Shown here piece after piece: positions 24,135-33,537 of a DNA stretch of 43,752 nt (position 1 is its first letter; each line of letters opens with the position of its first letter). A model generated the notes under the pieces. It did not search any database. It saw only the letters and a program-made list of their open reading frames with translations, and was not told where the DNA came from. Origin of the DNA: an uncultured Bacteroidia bacterium (lineage in GTDB: Bacteria > Bacteroidota > Bacteroidia > Bacteroidales > Prolixibacteraceae); assembly GCA_903923905.1 (NCBI GenBank), contig CAIXZH010000097.1:1-43752 (forward strand). Reading direction: 5' to 3'. The translations under genes were made by a program, and so were the position numbers.

Positions 24135-26162
24135 ATGAGTAATTCCGTCACAAACAGAGCAGCAGACAATATCCGTATTCTATCTGCAGCCATGGTCGAA
24201 AAAGCGAACTCTGGGCATCCCGGAGGTGCAATGGGTGGAGCCGATTTCGCAAATATCCTGTTTACTGAGTTTTTAAATTACGATCCAAGTGAGATGACAT
24301 GGCCATTCCGCGACCGGTTCTTCCTCGATCCGGGGCATATGTCTCCAATGCTCTATTCAGTATTGGCGCTTGCAGGAAATTATTCTCTCGAGGATCTGAA
24401 AAACTTCCGCCAGTGGGGCTCTGTAACTCCGGGTCATCCCGAAGTTGATCCTGAACGGGGAGTTGAAAATACTTCTGGTCCACTGGGCCAGGGGCATACC
24501 ATGGCTGTCGGGGCAGCAATTGCTGAACGCTTTCTAGTTGCCCGCTTCGGCGAATGGATGGCTCACAAGACGTATACCTTTATATCTGACGGAGGAATCC
24601 AGGAGGAGATTTCTCAGGGTGCGGGTCGTCTTGCCGGCTATTTGGGATTGAATAACCTGATTATGTTCTACGATTCAAACGATATTCAACTCTCTACAGG
24701 AACTGATTCCGTTACCTCGGAAGATACCGCAATGAAATATACAGCCTGGGGATGGAATGTTTTAACAATCGTAGGTAATGATTCTGACGCAATCCGGGGA
24801 GCCCTTAAGGCTGCATTAACTGAAAAATCAAGGCCAACCATTATTATTGGCAAGACCATCATGGGAAAAGGGGCAATCAAAGAAGACGGCTCCAATTTTG
24901 AACGCCAGTGTTCAACCCATGGTCAACCTTTAACCCATGCCGGGGCCTCTTTCAAAAAAACCATTGCCAATCTGGGGGGTAATCCTGAAAATCCGTTTGA
25001 AATCTTTCCGGATGTTGCAGAACTCCATGCCAAACGCCGTGAAACATTAAAAGCATGGGCAAATACAAAAAATGACGAGGAAGATGCCTGGGCCGATGCA
25101 AATCCTGCTCTAGCGGCCAAACTCGATAAATTTCTTTCGGGAGAAGTTCCTGAATTCGACTATTCCAAAATTGTCCAGAAGTCCGGAGCAGCAACACGTA
25201 ATGCGTCAGCAACTGTACTCGCTGCTTTTGCCAAAGGGATTGAAAATATGATTGTGTCATCCGCCGACCTCTCCAATTCTGATAAGACCGATGGATTCCT
25301 GAATAATACAAAAGCGTTTAAAAACGGTGATTTTTCAGGAGCTTTTCTCCAGGCAGGGGTTTGCGAACTGACCATGGCTTCTGTTATGAATGGAATCGTA
25401 CTGCATGGCGGAATTATTGCTGCCTGCGGAACCTTCTTTGTTTTCTCGGATTATATGAAACCGGCATTACGCATGGCTGCGCTGATGGAACTTCCGGTAA
25501 AATATATCTGGACACACGATGCCTTCAGGGTAGGAGAGGACGGACCAACTCACCAGCCGGTTGAGCATGAGGCTCAGCTCCGTTTAATGGAACATCTTAA
25601 AAATCATAGTGGTGAAAATTCCACCCTGGTATTACGTCCGGCAGATGCACAGGAGACAACAGTAGCCTGGCAGCTGGCAATGGAAAATACCAGTACTCCT
25701 ACTGCGTTAATCCTTTCAAGACAAAATATCAAAGACCTTCCATCAAAAGGTAGTCGTTTTGAAGAGGCCAAACAGGCTGCAAAAGGGGCCTATACTGTTG
25801 AAGAGTGTGAGAATCCTGATGTTATCCTTGTAGCATCCGGATCTGAAGTTGCTTCATTGGTTGAAGGAGCTCTCTTGTTACGCGAACGCGACGGATTAGG
25901 TGTACGCATTGTCTCTGCCCCTTCTGAAGGGCTGTTCCGTGAACAGGATAAGGCCTACCAGGAGAGTGTTCTTCCGGTAAGCATCCCTAAATTTGGTTTG
26001 ACAGCCGGTCTTCCGGTTACCCTGCGCGGTCTCGTTGGAGACTCAGGTGCAATCTGGGGATTGAGCTCTTTTGGCTTTTCTGCTCCTTATGATGTTCTTG
26101 ATCAGCAACTTGGATTTACTGCTGAAAACATTTACAATCAGGTAAAGGCCCTTTTGGCGTAA
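24135..26162 (+). CDS. tkt: Transketolase
   Basis: A full-length 675-residue thiamine diphosphate enzyme of the pentose phosphate pathway, transferring two-carbon ketol units between sugar phosphates. N-terminal domain: KANSGHPGGAMGGADF (substrate/TPP histidine) and GPLGQGHTMAVGAAIAER. The diphosphate/Mg site is SDGGIQEEISQGAGRLAGYL with DSNDIQLS; the usual GDG is SDG here. Pyrimidine domain: HDAFRVGEDGPTHQPVEHEA, carrying the histidines and Glu-adjacent aromatic region. The C-terminal domain contains VILVASGSEVASLVEGA. The gene is monocistronic, with a hairpin upstream and a perfect terminator downstream. Confidence 0.96.
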   Translation: MSNSVTNRAADNIRILSAAMVEKANSGHPGGAMGGADFANILFTEFLNYDPSEMTWPFRDRFFLDPGHMSPMLYSVLALAGNYSLEDLKNFRQWGSVTPGHPEVDPERGVENTSGPLGQGHTMAVGAAIAERFLVARFGEWMAHKTYTFISDGGIQEEISQGAGRLAGYLGLNNLIMFYDSNDIQLSTGTDSVTSEDTAMKYTAWGWNVLTIVGNDSDAIRGALKAALTEKSRPTIIIGKTIMGKGAIKEDGSNFERQCSTHGQPLTHAGASFKKTIANLGGNPENPFEIFPDVAELHAKRRETLKAWANTKNDEEDAWADANPALAAKLDKFLSGEVPEFDYSKIVQKSGAATRNASATVLAAFAKGIENMIVSSADLSNSDKTDGFLNNTKAFKNGDFSGAFLQAGVCELTMASVMNGIVLHGGIIAACGTFFVFSDYMKPALRMAALMELPVKYIWTHDAFRVGEDGPTHQPVEHEAQLRLMEHLKNHSGENSTLVLRPADAQETTVAWQLAMENTSTPTALILSRQNIKDLPSKGSRFEEAKQAAKGAYTVEECENPDVILVASGSEVASLVEGALLLRERDGLGVRIVSAPSEGLFREQDKAYQESVLPVSIPKFGLTAGLPVTLRGLVGDSGAIWGLSSFGFSAPYDVLDQQLGFTAENIYNQVKALLA

Positions 26163-26176
26163 TTTTTCTGATTAAA

Positions 26177-26216
26177 TAACAATAAACGGGCACCAATCGG
26201 TGCCCGTTTATTGTTA
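26177..26216. terminator. Perfect 18-bp terminator hairpin
   Basis: 26177-26194 is exactly complementary to 26199-26216 around a four-base AATC loop. The stem has a GGGCACC/GGTGCCC core and ends in TTTATTGTTA. It lies 15 bases after the transketolase stop and only 4 bases before the end of the convergent cytochrome gene, so it can stop transcription both ways. Confidence 0.92.
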
Positions 26217-26219
26217 TAC

Positions 26220-28358
26220 CTAATTTAAAAACAATTCATCCACAAAAATCCAGGCTGGTTTTCCCTTGCCATCCTTTTTCCAGACCGGCAATTTTTTGCA
26301 ATTCGAAACAATAAACTTATAGAATTTGAAGGAGGTTCCTTTTGGAAAATTGCAGGTAAATGTTTTCGCGCCAGAAGGGTCTGATTTGGTAGCTGCCGGA
26401 AATTTTGTTTCTACAATCCGTTTAAATAATTTGCCATCATTACTCCCCTGCACTTCGATTGAAACGATTGGGAAAATGGAAGCTCCGATTTCAATGTAGG
26501 CATTCAAAAAGGCTGAATTCAAAGGTTTTGGCTGATTAAACCAGATCACAAATTCCAGATTCGAATCTTTATAGCCCAGCCATTTATCGGTGTACCGGTT
26601 ATTCTCACCCAAATCATAGTCTGTCAGAGTTTTAGCCCCATTTCCGCGATGTTTTGGATCGGGATTTGTAAGCAAAGCAATCGAATCGGGGTGAATCTCC
26701 GATTTATAGTAGGTCCGCTGAACCACATCACTGCTTTTCCATCCGGCGCGGTAAGCCTTTACTTTTAACACTGTATTTTGCGATAGCCTGAAAATCTCTT
26801 TATATTCGTTACTTTTCAGACTGTCCGGGTCGCTTCCGTCGGTAGTATACCGGATAACCACCCCTTTTAACAGATGTTTTAGTTTGACATCCAGATGATT
26901 GGGGATGATTAATGAGTCCTGTTCAATGGACGGGTTGCTTATTTTCATCACCTGGTCCTCCAGATTATCCCCAACTAAAATCCTGATGTTCGGATACTTT
27001 GCAATCAGTTTTTCGAGCTGCCGGTGAGTTCCGTTTTTTGTCCAGACATTAAGCTCAGTCAGCCCCGATTTCTCCAAAAACTTATACAGCGCTGTTTCGT
27101 CAAATTCAATGCCGCAAATGGACAGGGATTTAAGCTTTGGAAGGGATTTTAAAATTCCGAGAGAAGTGATCTCCAGTTTCGTATTGTTTAAGTTTAGTTT
27201 TTGCAAATTTGTGAATTGCACAATCAGATCAAGATCTTCATTTTTCAAAGGCATTCCCTGCATATTGAGGATGACAACCTGATCTTTAACTTTTTCCAGT
27301 TTCTTCAGGTTTTCATGATCGTAAAAAGAACCCTGGAAAAAATTCACCTCTACATCATCGGCCCCGCTGAAAAGGTAATTCACCGTGCAATAATTTGAGT
27401 TAAGCTCTTTTAAATCGGGAAGATTGCTCTTTGGTTCGAATTTTGGGTCGGAAATCGGAGTTGCTTTTTTAGTTAAAAGAAGCAAACTGTCATTTTGCGC
27501 CAACTGGCTTAATTTGATTTTGAAACTGGCTCCGCTTTTTATCCATTTACCGATCAGCGCTGACTCATCGGCGGTGAGTTGCAGTTTGCCATCGGGGGGC
27601 ATATGTTTTTCGTCAGATTGAGGTAAACGGAGTCGTTCCAACAGAAGTGCCGCTTTATTTGAATCGCCTTTCAGAATGTCTCCGTGTTTCCCCCCTTTCA
27701 TAATATTTTCTACAGTGTTCAGCTGCAAATCACCTTTGATCTTATCTATACCATGACAGCTGATACATTTTTGTGAGAGAACCGGTGCTATGCCAGCATC
27801 GTATAAGGTTGCTGTACTGTCTGATGGCTGTTTGTTTTCCGATTTGGACAGCGGTGATTCGGGAAAACTCAATGCATTTACGCCGTGGGTCAGCTGCGCC
27901 CCTTTATGGGTCGATCCGATAAGGATTGTCAGGTATACCAAAGCAAGGTATTTTTTGGAACTTATTTTTAAATCAAGAAGATAGATCCAGATCCAGCTTA
28001 ACAACGCGAAAGTAAGACCACCCCATTTATGCAGAAGGATAAGATCCCCGTCATAGGCACTTTGTTTGGAAAGCAGCAGTCCGCATATCACTACTCCGCT
28101 TGAGATTACTGCGTTAATAGCGAGGAGCAGTTTTTCCGTATCCATGGGGATCCTCCGGTTCTGAAAAAACAGGAAATAGATGGCAATTAACATTCCAAGT
28201 ACCACAGGGAAGTGCAAAACTAACGGGTGAAACTTACCGATCCACTGGAAAAAAAGTCCTGGCTGAATTTTTTGACTGAAAATTGCCAGAATGATCATCA
28301 CGGGATTTAAAACCCACAAACACCATTCGAGCCATTGAAAGATTTTTTTCTCTCTCAT
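26220..28358 (-). CDS. Membrane-anchored planctomycete-type cytochrome with carbohydrate-like modules
   Basis: The 712-residue protein is a mosaic. N-terminal membrane helices (to about 150) include GKFHPLVLHFPVVLGMLI, typical of the DUF2231-like domain. Next is a single haem-c motif C198-x-x-C201-H202 (KCISCHGIDKIKGDLQLN) in a PSCyt1-like domain with KHMPPDGK. Leucine-rich segments cover about 335-450 (LQKLNLNNTKLEI, LKSLSICGIEFDE). A chitobiase/HEX C-terminal-like module covers about 495-560 (VVIRYTTDGSDPDSL). The end is discoidin (F5/8)-like, about 580-712 (IEVQGSNDGKLF). Electron transfer at the outer face of the cytoplasmic membrane plus binding of a polymer is inferred. It is last in the operon, 2 bases behind the DUF1501 gene. 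Confidence 0.82.
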   Translation of the reverse strand: MREKKIFQWLEWCLWVLNPVMIILAIFSQKIQPGLFFQWIGKFHPLVLHFPVVLGMLIAIYFLFFQNRRIPMDTEKLLLAINAVISSGVVICGLLLSKQSAYDGDLILLHKWGGLTFALLSWIWIYLLDLKISSKKYLALVYLTILIGSTHKGAQLTHGVNALSFPESPLSKSENKQPSDSTATLYDAGIAPVLSQKCISCHGIDKIKGDLQLNTVENIMKGGKHGDILKGDSNKAALLLERLRLPQSDEKHMPPDGKLQLTADESALIGKWIKSGASFKIKLSQLAQNDSLLLLTKKATPISDPKFEPKSNLPDLKELNSNYCTVNYLFSGADDVEVNFFQGSFYDHENLKKLEKVKDQVVILNMQGMPLKNEDLDLIVQFTNLQKLNLNNTKLEITSLGILKSLPKLKSLSICGIEFDETALYKFLEKSGLTELNVWTKNGTHRQLEKLIAKYPNIRILVGDNLEDQVMKISNPSIEQDSLIIPNHLDVKLKHLLKGVVIRYTTDGSDPDSLKSNEYKEIFRLSQNTVLKVKAYRAGWKSSDVVQRTYYKSEIHPDSIALLTNPDPKHRGNGAKTLTDYDLGENNRYTDKWLGYKDSNLEFVIWFNQPKPLNSAFLNAYIEIGASIFPIVSIEVQGSNDGKLFKRIVETKFPAATKSDPSGAKTFTCNFPKGTSFKFYKFIVSNCKKLPVWKKDGKGKPAWIFVDELFLN

Positions 28359-28360
28359 TA

Positions 28361-29806
28361 TTAGCTAATTATGTCATGGACAACAGTTCCTGCAACATCC
28401 GTTAACCGATATCTTCTTCCCTGGTGCTTGAATGTGAATCTTTCATGGTCGATACCCATCAGGTGCATTACTGTGGCTTGAAAATCATGGACATGCATCG
28501 GCATTTTGGTTATGTTATATCCAAAGTCATCGGTTTCGCCAAATACTCCGGGTTTGGTGCCTCCCCCGGCCATGAAAATTGTAAAACATCGCGGATGGTG
28601 ATCCCTGCCATAATTATCTTTGGTTAATGCACCCTGGCAATAGTTGGTTCTTCCAAATTCACCTCCCCAGATTACCAAAGTTTCATCCAGCAATCCCCTT
28701 TGTTTTAAATCTTTAATCAAAGCCGCCGAGGATTGGTCCACATCCTTGCATTGCCCTTCAATCTCTCTGGGCAGATTTCCGTGGGTATCCCATCCCTGGT
28801 GATAGAGCTGCACAAACCGGACGCCATTTTCAGACAATTTGCGCGCCAGTAAACAGTTTGCAGCATAGGTCCCGGGAATCAGACAGTCGGGTCCGTACAT
28901 TTTTATAATCGATTCAGGTTCATTTTGCAGGGAAGTCAGTTCCGGAACGGCCATCTGCATGCGGTAAGCCAGTTCGTACTGCTGGATCTTTGTCACAATT
29001 TCAGGATCCCCTATCTTTTTATAGGAGGCTTCGTTGAGTGCCGAGATCTCATCGAGCATAACCCGTTTATCTGCACGGTTAATGAATTCAGGATCGGTTA
29101 AATATTTCACCGGTTCCTCCCCGCTGCTGAATTGTACCCCCTGGTGGATTGAATCCAGGAATCCGTTCGACCACAATTTGGAATAGACCCCCTGGCCATT
29201 TCCTTTTCCTTTGCTTAGCAGGACGCAGAAAGCAGGCAGATTTTTGTTTTCACTTCCGAGTCCATAACTGATCCAGGAGCCCATGCTGGGTCGGTTCCCA
29301 ACCTGCGCCCCGGTCTGGAAGAAAGTCAAAGCAGGATCATGGTTTATTGCTTCGGTATAGAGGGAACGGACAAAACATAAATCATCGCTTATCCCGGCCA
29401 GATGGGGGAGGGTTTCACTAAACCAGGCGCCACTTTTACCGTGTTGTGAGAAATTGAATTTTGTTCCGGCCAGCGGAAATTTGGCCTGACTTGCCGTCAT
29501 TCCAGTCAGCCTTTGACCCATCCTGATGCTGGCGGGCAGATCTTCACCCTGCATTTTTTGCAGCATAGGCTTATAATCAAACAGATCCAACTGTGAAGGA
29601 GCCCCGTTCTGGAAAAGATAGATCACCCGCTTTGCCTTGGGGGCGAAATGGGGAAGGACATTTGAGAAAAGGTCATCTTCATTTTTCCCGTCAAACAATC
29701 CGGGCACCATAAGCGAACCCAACGCCAACCCGCCAATGCCCAGGCTGAGTTTGGATAAAAACTTACGCCGGTTCTGGTTCAATCCATGTTCCAGGAATTC
29801 TCTCAT
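28361..29806 (-). CDS. DUF1501 sulfatase-like exported protein
   Basis: A 481-residue protein with a Tat signal (NQNRRKFLSKLSLGIGGLAL) and the alkaline-phosphatase-like DUF1501 domain (PF07394). Landmarks are RVIYLFQNGAPSQLDLFDYK at about 60-79, where an Asp/Gln metal-site region is expected, QTGAQVGNRPSMGSWISYGL, RFVQLYHQGWDTHGNLPREI, LVIWGGEFGRTNYCQG, and GRDHHPRCFTIFMAGGG, all close to the consensus. DUF1501 proteins almost always accompany DUF1549/DUF1553 cytochromes, as here (9 bases between genes). They are thought to act on an extracytoplasmic substrate, possibly a sulfated or phosphorylated glycan, but no activity is established. Probably translocated folded by Tat. Confidence 0.9.
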   Translation of the reverse strand: MREFLEHGLNQNRRKFLSKLSLGIGGLALGSLMVPGLFDGKNEDDLFSNVLPHFAPKAKRVIYLFQNGAPSQLDLFDYKPMLQKMQGEDLPASIRMGQRLTGMTASQAKFPLAGTKFNFSQHGKSGAWFSETLPHLAGISDDLCFVRSLYTEAINHDPALTFFQTGAQVGNRPSMGSWISYGLGSENKNLPAFCVLLSKGKGNGQGVYSKLWSNGFLDSIHQGVQFSSGEEPVKYLTDPEFINRADKRVMLDEISALNEASYKKIGDPEIVTKIQQYELAYRMQMAVPELTSLQNEPESIIKMYGPDCLIPGTYAANCLLARKLSENGVRFVQLYHQGWDTHGNLPREIEGQCKDVDQSSAALIKDLKQRGLLDETLVIWGGEFGRTNYCQGALTKDNYGRDHHPRCFTIFMAGGGTKPGVFGETDDFGYNITKMPMHVHDFQATVMHLMGIDHERFTFKHQGRRYRLTDVAGTVVHDIIS

Positions 29807-29815
29807 AATAAATAG

Positions 29816-32143
29816 TTATGATTTTGTTATGGCTTCTTCTATGTTGTATATGATCAGTATTGTTTTCATCAAGGCACCGGCTTCCAAAGCATTATAAGCT
29901 TCTTTTGGGTGTTTGAATTCGCCGGCTTTCAATGTTAGTTTTAAGAGGTCCGGATGCTCTTTGAAATATTCTTCCTGCTTTTTGCAATAGTCCAGCAGTT
30001 TATTCCGCTCGAAACGGGAGGGTTTTCGAACCAGGATTGAGACAAAGGCCTGATCTATTTTTTCATCCAGGGGCTTGCTCCCAACCGATATATTTTCAGC
30101 CATCACACGGCATGCTTCGAGAACTGTTGGATCATTAAGCATAGTCAGGGCCTGAAGCGGTGTGTTGGTACTGGAGCGCCTGGCTTCGCACTGATCTCTG
30201 CTGCTGGCATCGAAGATCATTAAACTTGGAGGAGGGGCAGTCAGTTTAAAAATCGTGTAAAGCCCTCTCCTGTAAATCAAAGGACCATGATCCTGTTTGT
30301 AACTCGCCAGAACTCCTCTGCCGGATGTCGTGCTTTCCCAGACCCCCTTGGGTTGGTAAGGTTTTACGCTCGGTCCCCCAATCTGCGGGTTGAGCAATCC
30401 ACTGCTGCTTAAAACCCAGTCCCGGATAATCTCAGCTTTGAATCTCAAACGAGGTGATCTGGAAAAGTATATGTTTTCAGGATCCTGCTCGAGTTGTTTT
30501 TTGCTCACTTCAGCAGACTGGCTATAGGTGCTGCTGGAGAGGATTTTTGTGATAAGATATTTGATATCCCAGTTATGATCCATAAAATCAACGGCCAGCC
30601 AGTCGAGCAGTTCGGGATGGGTGGGCAACTCTCCCTGCAAACCATAATCACTGGATGTCTTGACAATCCCTCTTCCAAAGATCTCCTGCCAGATAAAATT
30701 CACAAAAACCCTTGCGGTCAATGGGTTTTTCTTATTGATGGTCCATTGGGCTAACCCTAACCTGTCACGCGAATAAGTGAGTGTATCATAAGGCATAATC
30801 GACTCCAGCCCGGTCGGCCTGACCCGAACATCTGTAGGGGCATCATAGCTGCCTCTCCTTAAAATATAGGTGGGCTTTTTCAAAGAGCTGTCTCCCATAA
30901 CCGAAACCTGTAAAACATTGGTATCAACCGCATTAATGTAGGGCATGAATTTCTTTCGCTCCTGATCGGTGATATAAAGCTTGGGAGCCTTGGCGGGGGT
31001 CGATGTGCTCACATCCCCTTCAAACCCTTTCTCCTTGCTTTCATTAAAGAAGGCATACAACTGGTAATAATCCTTGTTTGAAAACGGATCGTATTTGTGG
31101 TCGTGACACTGCGCGCATTCAATAGTTACTCCCAGAACGGCTTTACCATAGGTTCGCGTTTTGTCAATATTATACGAAACGCGGTATTCCTCCTCAATGA
31201 TCCCGCCCTCCTCGGTATATTTGTGATTGCGGAAAAAAGCGGTGGCCAGAATGTTTTCTTTTGTCGCATTGGGCAATAAATCCCCTGCAATCTGATCTGT
31301 CAGGAATTTGTCATACGGAATATTTTGGTTAAAAGCATGAATTACCCAGTCTCGCCAGGGCCATTGCGATCGGATATTATCGTCCTGGAAACCATAAGAG
31401 TCAGCGTAACGGGCCAGATCACACCAAAGAATGGCCATCTTTTCTCCATAGGATGGCTTTTGAAAGAGCGTATCCAACAGCTGATTATACCATTCCTTAT
31501 CGGATGCTTCCGCCCATCTGGTGATTTCGCGGTAGGATGGCGGAAGTCCTGTAATATCAGCGAATGCCCTCTTGATGAGAGTTTCCCGAGTTGCTTCGCT
31601 GTTGGGGTTAAACCCTTTTTGCTCCAGTTTTGCAAGGATAAAATGATCTATTTCATTCTTTACCCAATCATTATCATTTACTTCGGGCAATGGAGCTTTG
31701 ACGGGTGCCACAAATGCCCAGTGCTTCTCATAGTGTGCACCCTCTTTAATCCACTTCCGGAACAGATTTACTTCTTCGTGGGTTAGTTTGGTCAGGTGAC
31801 TTTCGGGCAAAGGCATCAGCACTGAAGGATCAGTCGATTCAATGCGCCGGATTAATTCGCTTTTCTCCGGAGAACCGGGAACGATTGCAAAGTGGCCCTT
31901 GTTTTTTTGCAATTCGCCAAAGGCTCCCGAAGGAAGGTCCAGCCTTAATCCGACTCTTCGTTTATTCCCGTCCGGACCGTGACACATAAAACACTTGTCC
32001 GAAAGGAGCGGACGGATATCCCGGTTATAGGACACCGCGCTCTGCCGGTTACTCTTTTTATATCGTGAAAAAGTCCGGATTCCAAACAAAAATCCGACAA
32101 CAATTAGCGATACAACAGATATGAGAATATATTTTTTATACAT
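29816..32143 (-). CDS. PSCyt1-DUF1549-DUF1553 cytochrome protein
   Basis: The 775-residue product has an N-terminal membrane anchor (about 5-22), a haem-c motif C51-x-x-C54-H55 (KCFMCHGPDGNKRRVGLRLD), the ESHLTKLTHEEVNLFRKWI region, then DUF1549 (WVKNEIDHFILAKLEQKGF to CAQCHDHKYDPF, which supplies a second CxxCH) and DUF1553 (LAQWTINKKNPLTARVFVNF, GIVKTSSDYGLQGELPTHPE, DASSRDQCEARRSSTNTPLQ). These are hallmarks of the Planctomycete/Verrucomicrobia PSD1 system. The ATG at 32143 is preferred over that at 32167 because an AGGGGA lies upstream of it and the signal anchor then begins at MYKKYILIS. It is first of three tightly spaced genes. Confidence 0.88.
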   Translation of the reverse strand: MYKKYILISVVSLIVVGFLFGIRTFSRYKKSNRQSAVSYNRDIRPLLSDKCFMCHGPDGNKRRVGLRLDLPSGAFGELQKNKGHFAIVPGSPEKSELIRRIESTDPSVLMPLPESHLTKLTHEEVNLFRKWIKEGAHYEKHWAFVAPVKAPLPEVNDNDWVKNEIDHFILAKLEQKGFNPNSEATRETLIKRAFADITGLPPSYREITRWAEASDKEWYNQLLDTLFQKPSYGEKMAILWCDLARYADSYGFQDDNIRSQWPWRDWVIHAFNQNIPYDKFLTDQIAGDLLPNATKENILATAFFRNHKYTEEGGIIEEEYRVSYNIDKTRTYGKAVLGVTIECAQCHDHKYDPFSNKDYYQLYAFFNESKEKGFEGDVSTSTPAKAPKLYITDQERKKFMPYINAVDTNVLQVSVMGDSSLKKPTYILRRGSYDAPTDVRVRPTGLESIMPYDTLTYSRDRLGLAQWTINKKNPLTARVFVNFIWQEIFGRGIVKTSSDYGLQGELPTHPELLDWLAVDFMDHNWDIKYLITKILSSSTYSQSAEVSKKQLEQDPENIYFSRSPRLRFKAEIIRDWVLSSSGLLNPQIGGPSVKPYQPKGVWESTTSGRGVLASYKQDHGPLIYRRGLYTIFKLTAPPPSLMIFDASSRDQCEARRSSTNTPLQALTMLNDPTVLEACRVMAENISVGSKPLDEKIDQAFVSILVRKPSRFERNKLLDYCKKQEEYFKEHPDLLKLTLKAGEFKHPKEAYNALEAGALMKTILIIYNIEEAITKS

Positions 32144-32207
32144 CTGAATTCTAGTTATTCCCCTCATTGGGAAAGTTGGTCAGCAGTCAAATAAAGCAGG
32201 CTTTTGG

Positions 32208-32274
32208 CCCGCAGATATCGCAGATTTGCGCAGATTCTTACCCTTTATCTGCGTTAATCCCTGTGATCAGCGGG
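32208..32274. repeat. Intergenic imperfect inverted repeat rich in CGCAGAT
   Basis: The 28-base arm 32208-32235 (CCCGCAGAT...GCGCAGAT) is complementary, with about nine mismatches, to 32247-32274 (ATCTGCGTTAATC...CAGCGGG). The CGCAGAT/ATCTGCG words recur inside the arms. This resembles the short palindromic repeats often scattered between genes in Bacteroidota genomes. It fills the gap between the propeller gene and the cytochrome operon. Confidence 0.7.
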
Positions 32275-32299
32275 AAACCATTTTGTGAGTCCTTCTGAT

Positions 32300-33325
32300 T
32301 TATGCCTTTGTAAACTTATACGGATATACCTTTCCCGATGCCCACTGGGCCACATATAGACTCCCTTCGTCATCCACACAGACATCATGGGGGTGAATAA
32401 AGATTTTATCGGTCTGGGAAAGCGGTTTGAGCTTATTGTTTTCATAAACCGGCTCGGAACCTCCCAGATTTGATACCACTTTATTCTCCTTGTTCAGGAT
32501 GGTGACAAAACCCGATTTTGCATTGTCGAGGCTCGGTGAACGCAACACTGCGGCATATAAATAATCCCCTTTAATGACCGGTCTGCAGACACATGCTCCC
32601 GGTAAATGAATCACTTCAAGCAATTTTCCATCGAGCGAGAACCTTTTGAACGCATTCCGGGTCCGGTCTGTTATGATTAAGGTAGGTGTTGCATTTCGGT
32701 AATCGATGCAGATTCCATGGGCGTTATCAAAATGCTCATCGCCGGTTCCCCGACCTCCGAATGAGTTTTTTAAATGGCCATTTTCGTCGTAATGCATGAT
32801 GTGTTGCGCACCGTACCCGTCAGCAATATAGAATTCGCCGTTTTCAAGAACCGCTGTTTCAGTCGGAACGAAGGCCTCTTTTTTCCGATAGGCCGGAAGA
32901 TCAGCAGGTGCGTCGATGGTCAGCAGGATCTTCCCGTCGATAGTGGTTTTGTAGACCTGGTGCTTAACGGTATCAGTAATAAAAAGAAAATCTTCCTTTC
33001 CGTTGTGCTGAATCGTAAGACCGTGGGCCCCGGGAAAAACCTTGCCCCAGGTGTCGATCAGGCGGCCACTTTTATTGTAGATAATGATGTTATTCTTCGT
33101 TTCGTTGGTCAGCAGAAGAATTCTCCCTTTTACATCCTGGATCATCTCGTGACAATCATTAACCGGCGTTTTATTGGGATTGAGTGCTCCCCATTCGGTA
33201 TGTAACCGGTAAGTCATCTCGTTGTGACCGTACACTTTACCTTTGGGTTTACTAAACAGGTCTTTGGATATGATTAGGCCGGCGGCTGTGAATGCCGTGT
33301 TTTTTAAAAAAGATCTTCTTTCCAT
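32300..33325 (-). CDS. Exported NHL/6-bladed beta-propeller protein
   Basis: A 341-residue protein with a Tat-like signal (MERRSFLKNTAFTAAGLIIS) and repeated NHL-type blades: HGLTIQHNGKEDFLFITDTV, TETAVLENGEFYIADGYGAQ, HFDNAHGICIDYRNATPTLI, HPHDVCVDDEGSLYVAQWAS. The H-G/D...V...G.LYVAD pattern is that of six-bladed propellers including peptidyl-hydroxyglycine alpha-amidating-lyase-like proteins common in these gene neighbourhoods. Role unknown; it may bind or cleave an extracytoplasmic ligand. It precedes the cytochrome operon by 132-156 bases, with a palindromic repeat in between, so cotranscription is possible but not certain. Confidence 0.82.
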   Translation of the reverse strand: MERRSFLKNTAFTAAGLIISKDLFSKPKGKVYGHNEMTYRLHTEWGALNPNKTPVNDCHEMIQDVKGRILLLTNETKNNIIIYNKSGRLIDTWGKVFPGAHGLTIQHNGKEDFLFITDTVKHQVYKTTIDGKILLTIDAPADLPAYRKKEAFVPTETAVLENGEFYIADGYGAQHIMHYDENGHLKNSFGGRGTGDEHFDNAHGICIDYRNATPTLIITDRTRNAFKRFSLDGKLLEVIHLPGACVCRPVIKGDYLYAAVLRSPSLDNAKSGFVTILNKENKVVSNLGGSEPVYENNKLKPLSQTDKIFIHPHDVCVDDEGSLYVAQWASGKVYPYKFTKA

Positions 33326-33537
33326 AAAAAGGGGTTTACAAATTATAGCAATAAATGGTACCTGGAATAGTTAATTGAGAGTTTAACAACAATGGCTATA
33401 AAATTGTTTAAAAATGAGAGGTACCCCTAATATTTATGGGAAAGAAAGGGATAAAATATATGATCTGAAATTTAGTGGTATTTGAATGAGCGATCGTTCC
33501 TTTTAGAACTGAATATTTTTGATGAGAGAATTTCAGG

